Virus record (IMG/VR): IMGVR_UViG_3300033553_000805
Location: 1-32,204 of that record
Origin: a virus
DNA: 32,204 nucleotides
Reading direction: 5' to 3' (one strand)
Numbering within the stretch: the stretch's first letter is position 1; every line of letters begins with the position of its first letter. The position numbers were made by a program, and so were the translations under genes. The notes beneath the pieces are model-generated. The model was not told the origin of the DNA and ran no database searches. It saw only the letters and a list, made by a program, of their open reading frames with translations. Of the stretch, positions 22,647 through 29,356 are shown piece after piece.

Positions 22647-23057
22647 TCATTCAAGCATCGACTTCAAGGCGATAATCAACTTCTGCGCTTCTTCCGATTT
22701 AAGTTCATCAAGACCTCCTGTTTCCTTTTTCATCTGACGCTTCACAAAGCCAAGCAACGCCTTCTCGCTCTTGTCTCGTGCCTTCTCTTTCCAAAGCGCC
22801 TCGATGTAGGCCTGCTGTTTTTGTGTGATCTGCCCGCTCTTTTCTTTTTCAGGGAGAACATCGCATTTAAAGTTCAGGTAGTCAACCAGCAAGACCAGAT
22901 CGCTTACGCTCAGCTTCTTGGAGCTCGAAGCACCGAAATGCGTCTCAAGCAGCGCGACATACTCCTCTTTGTTCTCTTTGTAGTAGTTCTGATAGCGCTT
23001 TGAGACATGCACCTGCTTGATCAGGCTTGTCTGGTAGGCTTTTTGTTTAGCTGTCAT
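22647..23057 (-). CDS. gemA: GemA / Mu gp16-like protein (DUF1018)
   Basis: 136 residues with the DUF1018 pattern: KQKAYQTSLIKQVHVSKRY, then EYVALLETHFGASSSKKLSVSDLVLLVDYL, ITQKQQAYIEALWKEKARDKSE, LLGFVKRQMKK and a final EEAQKLIIALKSML. GemA of Mu modulates host gene expression and DNA supercoiling-related functions and is found in most Mu-like phages, placed between early genes and mor, as here. The start overlaps the previous gene by 11 bases. Confidence 0.82.
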   Translation of the reverse strand: MTAKQKAYQTSLIKQVHVSKRYQNYYKENKEEYVALLETHFGASSSKKLSVSDLVLLVDYLNFKCDVLPEKEKSGQITQKQQAYIEALWKEKARDKSEKALLGFVKRQMKKETGGLDELKSEEAQKLIIALKSMLE

Positions 23058-23490
23058 CCCGGCTCTCCCCGTTGGCGTTGTTTTTGATCGTATTGCGGAT
23101 ATCTTCGATAAGCGAGCTCAGCTTGGCATCGCCGACGCAGTTCTCAAACTCACCCTTTGCACGTTCTTCAAAAGGAAGCTCCCGAGGTTTAAGCACAGGC
23201 CGTGGCACGTACTCGTGTTCGGCCTGTATCTGCGTGAAGACTATCTTCTTTCGCAGCTGCTTCTCCTGGTAGACAAGCCGCATCTGCGAGAGTATCTCTT
23301 CTTTTTTCAGAGCGAACTCCTGCACAAGGGCCGGGTGTTTAAAATGCAGCACAAGGGTAGTTCCCCTGATGCCGCCGTAAATGAATCCTTTTTGCAGGGC
23401 CTCGCTCATCACCGTAACAAGCTCTTTGATGGCCACCTGTTCCAGATGCGAAGGATGCTTGGACAGAAAGGTTTCCGGGTTCTTTTTCAT
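23047..23490 (-). CDS. DUF721 (DciA)-like protein
   Basis: 147 residues. The stretch GGIRGTTLVLHFKHPALVQEFALKKEEILSQMRLVY resembles the core of DUF721/DciA proteins, which bind and help load the replicative helicase DnaB in bacteria lacking DnaC. The C-terminal half (PRPVLKPRELPFEERAKGEF and on) is polar. It follows the large inverted repeat and has AAAGGAAG six bases before its ATG. If the similarity holds, the phage may recruit host DnaB to its replication forks. The family call is by eye only. Confidence 0.45.
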   Translation of the reverse strand: MKKNPETFLSKHPSHLEQVAIKELVTVMSEALQKGFIYGGIRGTTLVLHFKHPALVQEFALKKEEILSQMRLVYQEKQLRKKIVFTQIQAEHEYVPRPVLKPRELPFEERAKGEFENCVGDAKLSSLIEDIRNTIKNNANGESRDDS

Positions 23491-23506
23491 TGTTCTTCCT
23501 TTTGCT

Positions 23507-23607
23507 TACAACACTTACAACACAGCAACACTACAACACACAAACAAGCTCTAAAACCCTATATACAGGGGTTTTTCTTCAAGTGTTGCTGTGTTGTAAG
23601 TGTTGTA
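23507..23607. repeat. 26-bp perfect inverted repeat made of TGTTG-type units around a terminator-like hairpin
   Basis: The arms at 23507-23532 and 23582-23607 are perfect reverse complements. Each arm is itself built from 8-9-base units (CTTACAACA, CTTACAACA, CAGCAACA; the left side continues with CTACAACA and CACAAACA), so it looks like a row of iterons. The 49-base centre holds AAAACCC (23553-23559) and GGGTTTT (23569-23575) followed by T residues, a terminator in either direction. It lies between the RepA-like ATPase and the DUF721-like gene. Confidence 0.85.
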
Positions 23608-23611
23608 GCAT

Positions 23612-24511
23612 TTATAAGATGTGGTATATTTTTGCGTTTTTTGCACCCTTTTCAAAATCCCAAAAACGCTTCGTATATTTTTGCATCAATGCAATGGAAT
23701 GCTTGTCAGCTGCCTTATATCCGGCTTCGGTCAAAAGTTTGTTTTGACCAATGCCTTCGTTATTTTTTTCTAACACCCCACGTACATTGTCAATAAAACT
23801 TTTTTCTTCCGGTGTGATTATCGCCGTCTCATACTCGATCTGCATCAGAGCATAAGAGTTGTTGTTGAGCTCGAATGCCGTTCGCCTGACATCAAAGCGC
23901 GGTGCTTCTGCTTCGAGCGCAAAGACGTCGTGTTCTTTTGTCGATGAGACAAGGTTCACCAGGTACATATTGTCTATCGCGCTGCGCAGTACTGAAGAGC
24001 CCTTATAGCCCTTTTCGCTCTTGTTGGAGTGGTGCAGCAGTATGACCGTCGCTCCGGCGTTGCGAAGAGCCTTGACCTTGTGCATAAACTTCTTTGACGC
24101 GCCGTCGTCATTTTCGTTGGTAAAGTCCGTCACCGAGTCAAAGAAGAAGATGTACTTCCTGTACGCACCCGGCTCGGCACAGGAAACAAGCTTGTTTAAA
24201 ACCTCGTGACTCTCCATTCCCGCAACCTCGGGGTGAATGTAGTCAAACCTCCCGTTACCCCGCTCTATCACCCTGTCGACACCGCGCTCGACCAGAGCAG
24301 AGAGCGGATTGTCAAAGTCCAGATACATCACGTGATGCTCGGTATTGTCAAAAAGATACGAGGACAAGCCAAGAGCCAGACGGCTTTTCCCTTGTTTCGG
24401 CGGAGCATAAAGCATCGTAATCGCCTGTTCAACCAGGAATCCGTCAATAATATAGTTCACCTTTTGGTTAAAATGCTCCGGTCTGAGTCCCTTGCCTTTA
24501 AATGGGTTCAT
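23612..24511 (-). CDS. RepA-like RecA-fold ATPase (AAA_25 type)
   Basis: 299 residues from the ATG at 24511 with AAAGGA eight bases upstream; the in-frame ATG at 24556 lacks such a site. Walker A is APPKQGKSR (36-44), Walker B FFFDSVTDF (D125), and LLHHSNKS (159-165) is the conserved His motif of RSF1010 RepA-like hexameric helicases and related ATPases. A C-terminal domain (about 225-299) looks like a winged helix. It may be a DNA helicase, helicase loader or recombination ATPase. Such genes are typical of plasmids and satellite elements, less so of Mu-like phages. Neighbouring repeats and DUF721-like gene support a DNA replication role. Confidence 0.75.
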   Translation of the reverse strand: MNPFKGKGLRPEHFNQKVNYIIDGFLVEQAITMLYAPPKQGKSRLALGLSSYLFDNTEHHVMYLDFDNPLSALVERGVDRVIERGNGRFDYIHPEVAGMESHEVLNKLVSCAEPGAYRKYIFFFDSVTDFTNENDDGASKKFMHKVKALRNAGATVILLHHSNKSEKGYKGSSVLRSAIDNMYLVNLVSSTKEHDVFALEAEAPRFDVRRTAFELNNNSYALMQIEYETAIITPEEKSFIDNVRGVLEKNNEGIGQNKLLTEAGYKAADKHSIALMQKYTKRFWDFEKGAKNAKIYHIL

Positions 24512-24558
24512 TATTTTTTTCCTTTTTGAATGTAAAATGTAAGCAAATAGACTCAATC

Positions 24559-24578
24559 GGTCCCACCGAAGTGGAACC
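24559..24578 (-). promoter_or_regulatory. UUCG tetraloop hairpin with a competing hairpin
   Basis: On the minus-strand RNA, GGUUCCAC-UUCG-GUGGGACC forms an 8-bp stem (one U-G pair) closed by a C(UUCG)G tetraloop. Its 5' side overlaps a second possible hairpin (AACCU-UAAC-AGGUU), so the two exclude each other. It lies in the gap before the RepA-like ATPase gene. No T tract follows. Confidence 0.45.
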
Positions 24579-24617
24579 TGTTAAGGTTATTGTTTTATCA
24601 CGCAGACTTTTCTAATC

Positions 24618-24998
24618 TCAAATCCCACTTTCCTCTTCCTCCTTGAGCAGACCACGCTCCAGCATGATCTTTTTCTGTGCCTCCACATGTTTTTCAAGTT
24701 TTTTAAACGCATAGAAAAATCCATCAAACTCGATCTGCATATTCTTTGGCAGTTTCTTCATTGCATAGCGCCTATAACGCGCGTTGTATACGTCGACCTT
24801 TTTATTCCATGTGTTTACGAGTCTATGATACTTCTCTCTGTGAAGGTTATCAATAAACACATCGTCCCGAACCGTTGCAATTGCCGGGATGATATTCGCT
24901 AGCATGGTTGCAAGGTCCTGTCCGGTGAACTGTTTCAGCTCCTTTGCTAACGCCTGCCTTCGCAGCTCATCATTTCTACTTACCGATGCACCCATCAC
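24618..24998 (-). CDS. Unknown helical early protein
   Basis: 126 residues, mostly charged helix (RRQALAKELKQFTGQDLATMLANIIPAIATVRDD, then NARYRRYAMKKLPKNMQ and FKKLEKHVEAQKKIMLERGLL). No family recognised. Its ATG overlaps the stop of the HD gene (ATGA), so it belongs to the early operon. The basic centre would allow nucleic acid binding. Confidence 0.6.
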   Translation of the reverse strand: MMGASVSRNDELRRQALAKELKQFTGQDLATMLANIIPAIATVRDDVFIDNLHREKYHRLVNTWNKKVDVYNARYRRYAMKKLPKNMQIEFDGFFYAFKKLEKHVEAQKKIMLERGLLKEEEESGI

Positions 24999-25507
24999 TC
25001 ACCCTCCCTAAGCTCATAGAACCGGTGCAGAAACATCTCCCAGGCCAGAGGGCTTTCAACCGCATCGATTTTACGAGTGTTCGCGTATTCATCGAGCCCC
25101 CATCCCTCAGCACTTCCGAAAAAGCTCACAGCTTCTGCGTAAAGCGCCTGGTTGTCCGCTTTTTTAATAGCCGGATGGCATGTCTGCACATCGAAAGTCT
25201 TCTCAATTAGCTGTTTCACCATCTCTTCTACCCGTTGATACTCAGGCAGCAGTCGCTTCAGCGGTCGCACCATGTCCTGGACATACGCCTCCGTCGCATC
25301 GTGCAGCAGCGCAGCCAGAGCATGCTCTTTGGGCACAAGGTGCGAAACGATCACCGAGTGCTGCGCAACGCTGTAAAACTCCGGGCAGTGGCCTCCAAAA
25401 CGGCACATCTTGCTAAGCGCAGAGGCGATATCTTCGATCTTCACCTCGTTTTCCATGATCTTGTCAAAATAAAAACGGCCGCCTGCCGTGACGATAAAGT
25501 TACTCAT
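24995..25507 (-). CDS. HD-domain phosphohydrolase (YfbR-like)
   Basis: 170 residues. Metal ligands visible are H40 in CRFGGHC, H50 in SVAQHS, and H69-D70 in ALLHDATEAYVQDM; the series IASALSKMCRFGGHCPEFYS is typical of phage members of this family. YfbR-like enzymes dephosphorylate deoxynucleoside monophosphates, so the phage may use it to alter the host nucleotide pool. Coupled by 4-base overlaps to its neighbours on both sides. Confidence 0.82.
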   Translation of the reverse strand: MSNFIVTAGGRFYFDKIMENEVKIEDIASALSKMCRFGGHCPEFYSVAQHSVIVSHLVPKEHALAALLHDATEAYVQDMVRPLKRLLPEYQRVEEMVKQLIEKTFDVQTCHPAIKKADNQALYAEAVSFFGSAEGWGLDEYANTRKIDAVESPLAWEMFLHRFYELREGE

Positions 25508-25965
25508 TGTCCAAACCCCAGCAGCTCTTGCAGCGTCGTGTCACATTCTGCGACATTCTCACGCCCCTCTTTAAACCCGAGAGCATAAGCTTCTTGCACG
25601 AAGTCCCTTGCCTTCTTGATGCTGATGTACTTTAAAACAGGCTGTTTCTGCGTAGCGGCAGGGTCGTCTATGATCCGCTGTTCCGGACGCGCAAGATCCG
25701 GCTTCCTGGCCGTCTCTTTTTTGCACGCTTTGCAGGTGCTCTCATGTCCGTCTTTCATCTGTTTGTTCGTATAAAACTCATGTAACGGCTTGTCCTCTTC
25801 GCACCTCTTACATACTTTCGTTTCCACCTCTTTCTCCTTGTTTTCATTAGAACCCATTCCGCCCGCGAGTTGTTTTCTCGAAGTCGGGACTATGCCTTTG
25901 CTCTTGCACATCAGCATATACTCATGATAAGCCTGGTCCGATATGCCGGTATCGACATCAGCCAT
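25504..25965 (-). CDS. Zinc-ribbon protein
   Basis: 153 residues. A zinc ribbon is formed by CKRC (about 52-55) and CKAC (about 78-81) around EEDKPLHEFYTNKQMKDGHEST, a module common in phage proteins of unknown role and some HNH-linked proteins; no HNH residues follow. The C-terminal part (ISIKKARDFVQEAYALGFKEGREN) is a helix. It could bind DNA or a host protein. Confidence 0.65.
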   Translation of the reverse strand: MADVDTGISDQAYHEYMLMCKSKGIVPTSRKQLAGGMGSNENKEKEVETKVCKRCEEDKPLHEFYTNKQMKDGHESTCKACKKETARKPDLARPEQRIIDDPAATQKQPVLKYISIKKARDFVQEAYALGFKEGRENVAECDTTLQELLGFGQ

Positions 25966-26185
25966 TGCCTATCTCCACTAAGCAGATTTCCTTTTCATCG
26001 GCCCCATAGATACGAAAGCTCAGCTTCTCCGTATCCACGTCTTTTTCAAGATCACACAGCACAAGACGTCCTTCATGCGCTCTGAGGGCATCATGTTTTA
26101 AATGCTCTCCGTCAAAAGTGATGCCGCCGTTCCCGACAACACGGCGTATCGGAAGATAAGGTTCATGTTTTAGTTTCTTAGGCAT
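25958..26185 (-). CDS. Small beta-rich protein resembling the MuA C-terminal barrel
   Basis: 75 residues from the ATG at 26185, which has AAGGAG seven bases upstream and overlaps the amidase stop region; the longer frame to 26284 would run over the amidase. The stretch GGITFDGEHLKHDALRAHEG, then LSFRIYGADEKEICLVE resembles the barrel in the transposase of this same phage (RLGGALYQHVKLASFVGEHV, then VYVYEMNHAPICIAE). It may be a stand-alone copy of that domain. The similarity is weak and seen only by eye. Confidence 0.55.
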   Translation of the reverse strand: MPKKLKHEPYLPIRRVVGNGGITFDGEHLKHDALRAHEGRLVLCDLEKDVDTEKLSFRIYGADEKEICLVEIGNG

Positions 26186-26723
26186 CAAACATCTCCTTGC
26201 CGATCTCCTTGACCCCTTCCACATAAGCCACCACCAGGTCATCGTAATAATCAAGAGCGACACGGCAATCCGCATCATTGTCAATGAAAAAAGGCTCGCA
26301 GATCACGCAGGGTGCCTTGGTATGACGAAGCAGATACCCGCCGCGATCTTCAGTGTGCCGCGGCTTGATCCCTCGATCACGAAGCTTAAGCGCATCGACC
26401 AGATGCTTTTGAAGTACTTCGGCCATGCGCATGCTCTTCTCAGAGCTGTGATAGTAAAGCACTTCCGTACCGGTGGCGCGGGTATCAAAAGCATTGCAGT
26501 GCAGACTCACGATCATGTCCGGCTCAACATCGTCGTTAACCTCAAAAGGCAGGTCGCGGTAATTGTTTCGATACACGATCCGGCAGACAATGTCCGCCTC
26601 ACCCAGCGCATCGCTGATGTCATGCGCCAGCTCATTGTTGAAGGCGTATTCGTTCATTCCTCTGTTTGTGTTTTCGGCACCGGGTGAACTCTCCTTGTGC
26701 CCTACTATCAGCGCTACCTTCAT
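26178..26723 (-). CDS. N-acetylmuramoyl-L-alanine amidase (Amidase_3)
   Basis: 181 residues, no signal peptide. Zinc site residues of the family are visible: H9 in VGHKES, a Glu in NEYAFNNELA (E25 or E31), H75 in VSLHCNAFD; the catalytic Glu is E143 in CEPFFIDND. It should cut the bond between MurNAc and the peptide stem. It lies in the early operon, 24 kb from the lysis cassette, which already has a transglycosylase. It may be a second endolysin, or serve another purpose. Confidence 0.88.
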   Translation of the reverse strand: MKVALIVGHKESSPGAENTNRGMNEYAFNNELAHDISDALGEADIVCRIVYRNNYRDLPFEVNDDVEPDMIVSLHCNAFDTRATGTEVLYYHSSEKSMRMAEVLQKHLVDALKLRDRGIKPRHTEDRGGYLLRHTKAPCVICEPFFIDNDADCRVALDYYDDLVVAYVEGVKEIGKEMFDA

Positions 26724-27394
26724 TTTTCCTCTCCCTCTTCACGGATTCTGCTGATCTCGCTCTCTTTGATCTGTACTGAAGCAATATCAAGCACGATATT
26801 CTTCAGCTCGCCATCTATCTTCCTGCCGTCACGCTCTTTGAAGCGAATGTACGACTTCGTGCCGGCGATCTCCGTGGCGTCGTCGATCATCGCCATCGCT
26901 TCAACCCACTTCGGATGCTCTATCTTGTATGATTTGAGCGATATAATCTGCTTCGCGTCGACTTTTCCGTTCTTGACGTCGAAGGCTTTCAGGATCAGTG
27001 TCTGTATCTCAGGGTCGGCATGGGCCGTCTTTTCTGTCAGATACTCGTTTACCTTCTCTTTTGCCAGTGCAAGCTTCTGGTCAAAAGTGATCAGTTTCGC
27101 GACTGCGATCTGCACCTCTGCAGTTCCGTCGTAATTTTTCAATGTTACCGCCCCGGTGCTGCTTGCAGCAAGACGATCCATGTTGTACTCTTGTCGCAGC
27201 ATGTCTACGAAGTCGTAGCACTCCGCAAACGCGCGTGTTTTGAACTCGACCATGCGTTCATGTTCTACCTTCGCACCGGCGACAAGGTTTTCGACGACCT
27301 CGTCTTCGAGTTTCTTGTCTACCGGAACCAGGTCCGGGTGGACAAGTTCTCCTCTTTTGTTTTGCCAGTGACCGCGTACATCTATCTTTGCCAT
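26720..27394 (-). CDS. DUF3164 family protein
   Basis: 224 residues from the ATG at 27394, which has AAGGAAG upstream; the in-frame ATG at 27436 lacks one. The family pattern is KIDVRGHWQNKRGELVHPDLVPVDKKLEDEVVENLV, FKTRAFAECYDFVDMLRQEYN, then GTAEVQIAVAKLITFDQKLALAKEKVNEYL (with intervening residues). DUF3164 is common in early regions of Mu-like phages, near host nuclease inhibitor genes; its role is not established. No Gam homologue is seen here. Confidence 0.82.
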   Translation of the reverse strand: MAKIDVRGHWQNKRGELVHPDLVPVDKKLEDEVVENLVAGAKVEHERMVEFKTRAFAECYDFVDMLRQEYNMDRLAASSTGAVTLKNYDGTAEVQIAVAKLITFDQKLALAKEKVNEYLTEKTAHADPEIQTLILKAFDVKNGKVDAKQIISLKSYKIEHPKWVEAMAMIDDATEIAGTKSYIRFKERDGRKIDGELKNIVLDIASVQIKESEISRIREEGEEK

Positions 27395-27456
27395 AGAACT
27401 TCCTTGTTTTGATTTTAAGTGCAAGCACTCCGTCATCCCCAGCCTTGGGCTGAAGA

Positions 27457-27624
27457 CTAGGAATGCTCTTTTACCGAGAAAACAAAGCTGACATCCTCGT
27501 GTTTAAACGGAAGGATCTCGTTGCCGATTTGTACGTCAAACCTCTCTTCAAGCACACGCTTCACCTGCCCGGTAAAGCCGGGCTTCACGAGGACCGTATC
27601 CCCGACCTCTATCTCTTTTTCCAT
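27457..27624 (-). CDS. Small KOW-like protein
   Basis: 55 residues: a beta-barrel-like start (EVGDTVLVKPGFTGQVKRV) of the KOW/SH3 type, then FDVQIGNEILPFKHEDVSFVF. The ATG overlaps the stop of the upstream 29-codon gene (TGATG) and has a GAGGTGG site upstream. It may bind RNA, DNA or a protein partner. No family assignment. Confidence 0.6.
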   Translation of the reverse strand: MEKEIEVGDTVLVKPGFTGQVKRVLEERFDVQIGNEILPFKHEDVSFVFSVKEHS

Positions 27625-27713
27625 CAATGCCACCTCTTTTTATGTTCAAAATACCTGTAGATGTCCGAGGCTACCCAGCCCAGGGCAAACACGCCTATAT
27701 AAATCATCCACAT
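27624..27713 (-). CDS. 29-residue single-span membrane peptide
   Basis: Encodes one hydrophobic segment (MWMIYIGVFALGWVASDIY) with a basic tail (KKRWH). GGAGG lies about seven bases before the ATG, and the gene is overlapped at both ends by neighbours (the HTH gene and the KOW-like gene), so it looks translated. Too small for a family call. A superinfection or membrane-signalling role is possible. Confidence 0.55.
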   Translation of the reverse strand: MWMIYIGVFALGWVASDIYRYFEHKKRWH

Positions 27714-28042
27714 TCCTTCACCTCCATCGTGTTAAATTCGCACGCCGCGCAGTGCCCTCGCACGTCCATATAGAGCCTCTCTTGATGCACCCTTCCCTCT
27801 GCGGCCCACTGCGCATAGCGGCCACACACCTTTGCATGGATCTCCCCAAGAACAGGGCATTGAACTTCTGAACTGTTCAGGTAGGCAAAGGTCTCGTCGA
27901 CGATATGGAGGATTTTTTCGGGTTTGGGGTAAATCTCTTTGAGGATCTGGTTGACGGTCGTTGCACTTTTGCCTATGCGCTTTCCTGCTTCACGCTGACC
28001 GAGTAGGTCGCAGGCCCTGCTCAATAGCTCTAATGAGTTCAT
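27704..28042 (-). CDS. Early HTH protein with Cys motif
   Basis: 112 residues. A helix-turn-helix (LLGQREAGKRIGKSATTVNQILK) is followed by the motif VQCPVLGEI-x4-C (residues about 60-73) and GHCAAC near the end, possibly a metal site of four Cys. The V-x-CPVLG-x-I pattern recurs in early regulators of many Mu-like phages. It probably controls early transcription, perhaps as a Ner-like factor. It overlaps the winged-helix gene by 53 bases. Confidence 0.68.
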   Translation of the reverse strand: MNSLELLSRACDLLGQREAGKRIGKSATTVNQILKEIYPKPEKILHIVDETFAYLNSSEVQCPVLGEIHAKVCGRYAQWAAEGRVHQERLYMDVRGHCAACEFNTMEVKECG

Positions 28043-28562
28043 CTCGCTTCTCCTTGTCGATAAACAACGTTCGTTTATTCTTTGTTCTTGGGCCGTCTTC
28101 TATGACCCCAAAAGCTTTAAAATCTTTGAAACAACGAATGACAACAGCTGCTGACACATTCATGCCAACACTCTCAACAATCTCTTTTTTTGTCATGTAC
28201 TTTTGTGTCATTGCACTTAGAAGTTTTTGCTTTTCTTTGGCCCACGAAGCATCATCTACATCAATATTCTCTTTGATATTGTGGTCATACATATTTCCAT
28301 TGACCATTGAGGGGCATATAGGACCCGTATCTTTCAGCATCACATAGACACGTTCAACATACTGATTTCGCTCAACCTCTTCAAGTCGAATGTATCCAGC
28401 CATTTCTAAATGCCACAACACGGGTTTAATGTAGGCTTGAGTAAGATCAAGCACCGTCATCACGTCGCCGACACGAAAAAGTTTATTTCGGCGGATGTAT
28501 TTCCAAACCTTTTCTTTATTCGTCTGCTTTCGTTTACAACGTTTAAGATTTGCTGATCCCAT
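27990..28562 (-). CDS. Early winged-helix protein
   Basis: 190 residues from the ATG at 28562, which has AGGGG upstream; the frame open to 28613 is not supported by a site. Two winged-helix-like parts: NKEKVWKYIRRNKLFRVGDVMTVLDLTQAYIKPVLWHLEMAGYI with VERVYVMLKDTGPICP, and a second one from about 110 (LLSAMTQKYMTKKEIVESVGMNVSAAVVIRCFKDFKAFGVI in parts). The DTGP-x-x-P end of the first module is seen in early proteins of other Mu-like phages. It starts within the end of MuB. DNA binding is likely. Confidence 0.66.
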   Translation of the reverse strand: MGSANLKRCKRKQTNKEKVWKYIRRNKLFRVGDVMTVLDLTQAYIKPVLWHLEMAGYIRLEEVERNQYVERVYVMLKDTGPICPSMVNGNMYDHNIKENIDVDDASWAKEKQKLLSAMTQKYMTKKEIVESVGMNVSAAVVIRCFKDFKAFGVIEDGPRTKNKRTLFIDKEKRDELIRAIEQGLRPTRSA

Positions 28563-29250
28563 GCTCGACCCCTGATGCCTTAAATGTAGCGAGATCGACG
28601 CTGTCGATACCATTCATTTCACAAAACTTCTCCAGTCTCAGCAGCATGACTTTGATCTGTCTCAGGTTGGGGTACTTTGTTACGAAGAAATTTATCAGAT
28701 CGGCTTCAATGATCACCGCGCACAATCCGCAGTACTTCTCGATATCGCTCCTGCCTATCTGCTCAAACACGATCAGCTCTACGATACGGCTGTAATAGTG
28801 GCGGTGGCGTTTAAACTTAGCGTTCGCCTCCTCCATTCCGACAAAGAAGAGGATGATATTTGTCTCGTCATGCAGATCGCGCAGCATCTCCAGCACGTTT
28901 GTCTTGTCCGCTTTGAGCAGCGCGTCCACCTCGTCTATGATCACCGTCCGCGGCTCGACCAGAAATGACTCCCGGATGCGTTCATACTTGGCGGGTGAAT
29001 GCCCGGTTGCGTCAAGCGTGAGCTCGGTGCACAGCTTCGAAAGAAGAGAGCTTTTCGACCAGGTCTGCGCAGCTCTTAACAAGATCGCGTTCTCCTTGGC
29101 GGCGATACGTTCTAAAGAAAAGGTTTTACCAAGTCCAAAGTTCCCAAATCCAAGCCCCATCCTTGGGGCCGTTGAAGGAAGCGAATCCAGATTTGAAAAA
29201 GCTTCGACTAATTTGATATAATTTTGCGTTTCGACAAACTCTTCGCGCAT
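28543..29250 (-). CDS. B: Transposition AAA+ ATPase (MuB/TnsC-like)
   Basis: 235 residues from the ATG at 29250, with AGGAG six bases upstream; the open frame continues to 29433 but overlaps MuA. Walker A is GFGNFGLGKT (34-43), Walker B RTVIIDEVDALL (D106, E107), and a sensor region is at LFFVGME. MuB binds target DNA in an ATP-dependent filament, activates MuA and directs it away from phage DNA (target immunity). Mu B (about 312 residues) has an extra N-terminal HTH domain, which is absent unless an upstream start is used. Confidence 0.9.
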   Translation of the reverse strand: MREEFVETQNYIKLVEAFSNLDSLPSTAPRMGLGFGNFGLGKTFSLERIAAKENAILLRAAQTWSKSSLLSKLCTELTLDATGHSPAKYERIRESFLVEPRTVIIDEVDALLKADKTNVLEMLRDLHDETNIILFFVGMEEANAKFKRHRHYYSRIVELIVFEQIGRSDIEKYCGLCAVIIEADLINFFVTKYPNLRQIKVMLLRLEKFCEMNGIDSVDLATFKASGVEHGISKS

Positions 29251-29339
29251 GATGACTCCTATTTGTGGCCAGGGTTTCCCCGACAGTTGATTTGTTCGGT
29301 CTTTTTTCTTCGTCCATGAATCGAAAGACTCGACCATCG

Positions 29340-29353
29340 GCCGCATACGCGGC
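29340..29353 (-). other. Short GC hairpin at the end of MuA
   Basis: GCCGC-ATAC-GCGGC just after the MuA stop (29357), in the 106-base gap before MuB. No T tract, so it may only set the MuA to MuB ratio through mRNA stability. The rest of this gap holds no gene on either strand that I can support. Confidence 0.35.
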
Positions 29354-29356
29354 TGA

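Noticed and set aside
26720-27394. Gam host-nuclease inhibitor
   Set aside because: The sequence fits DUF3164, not Gam; no other early gene looks like Gam.
29126-29317. 63-codon minus-strand frame in the MuA-MuB gap
   Set aside because: It overlaps the MuB start in another frame, and its end becomes Trp-rich and unlike a protein; MuB with AGGAG is better supported.
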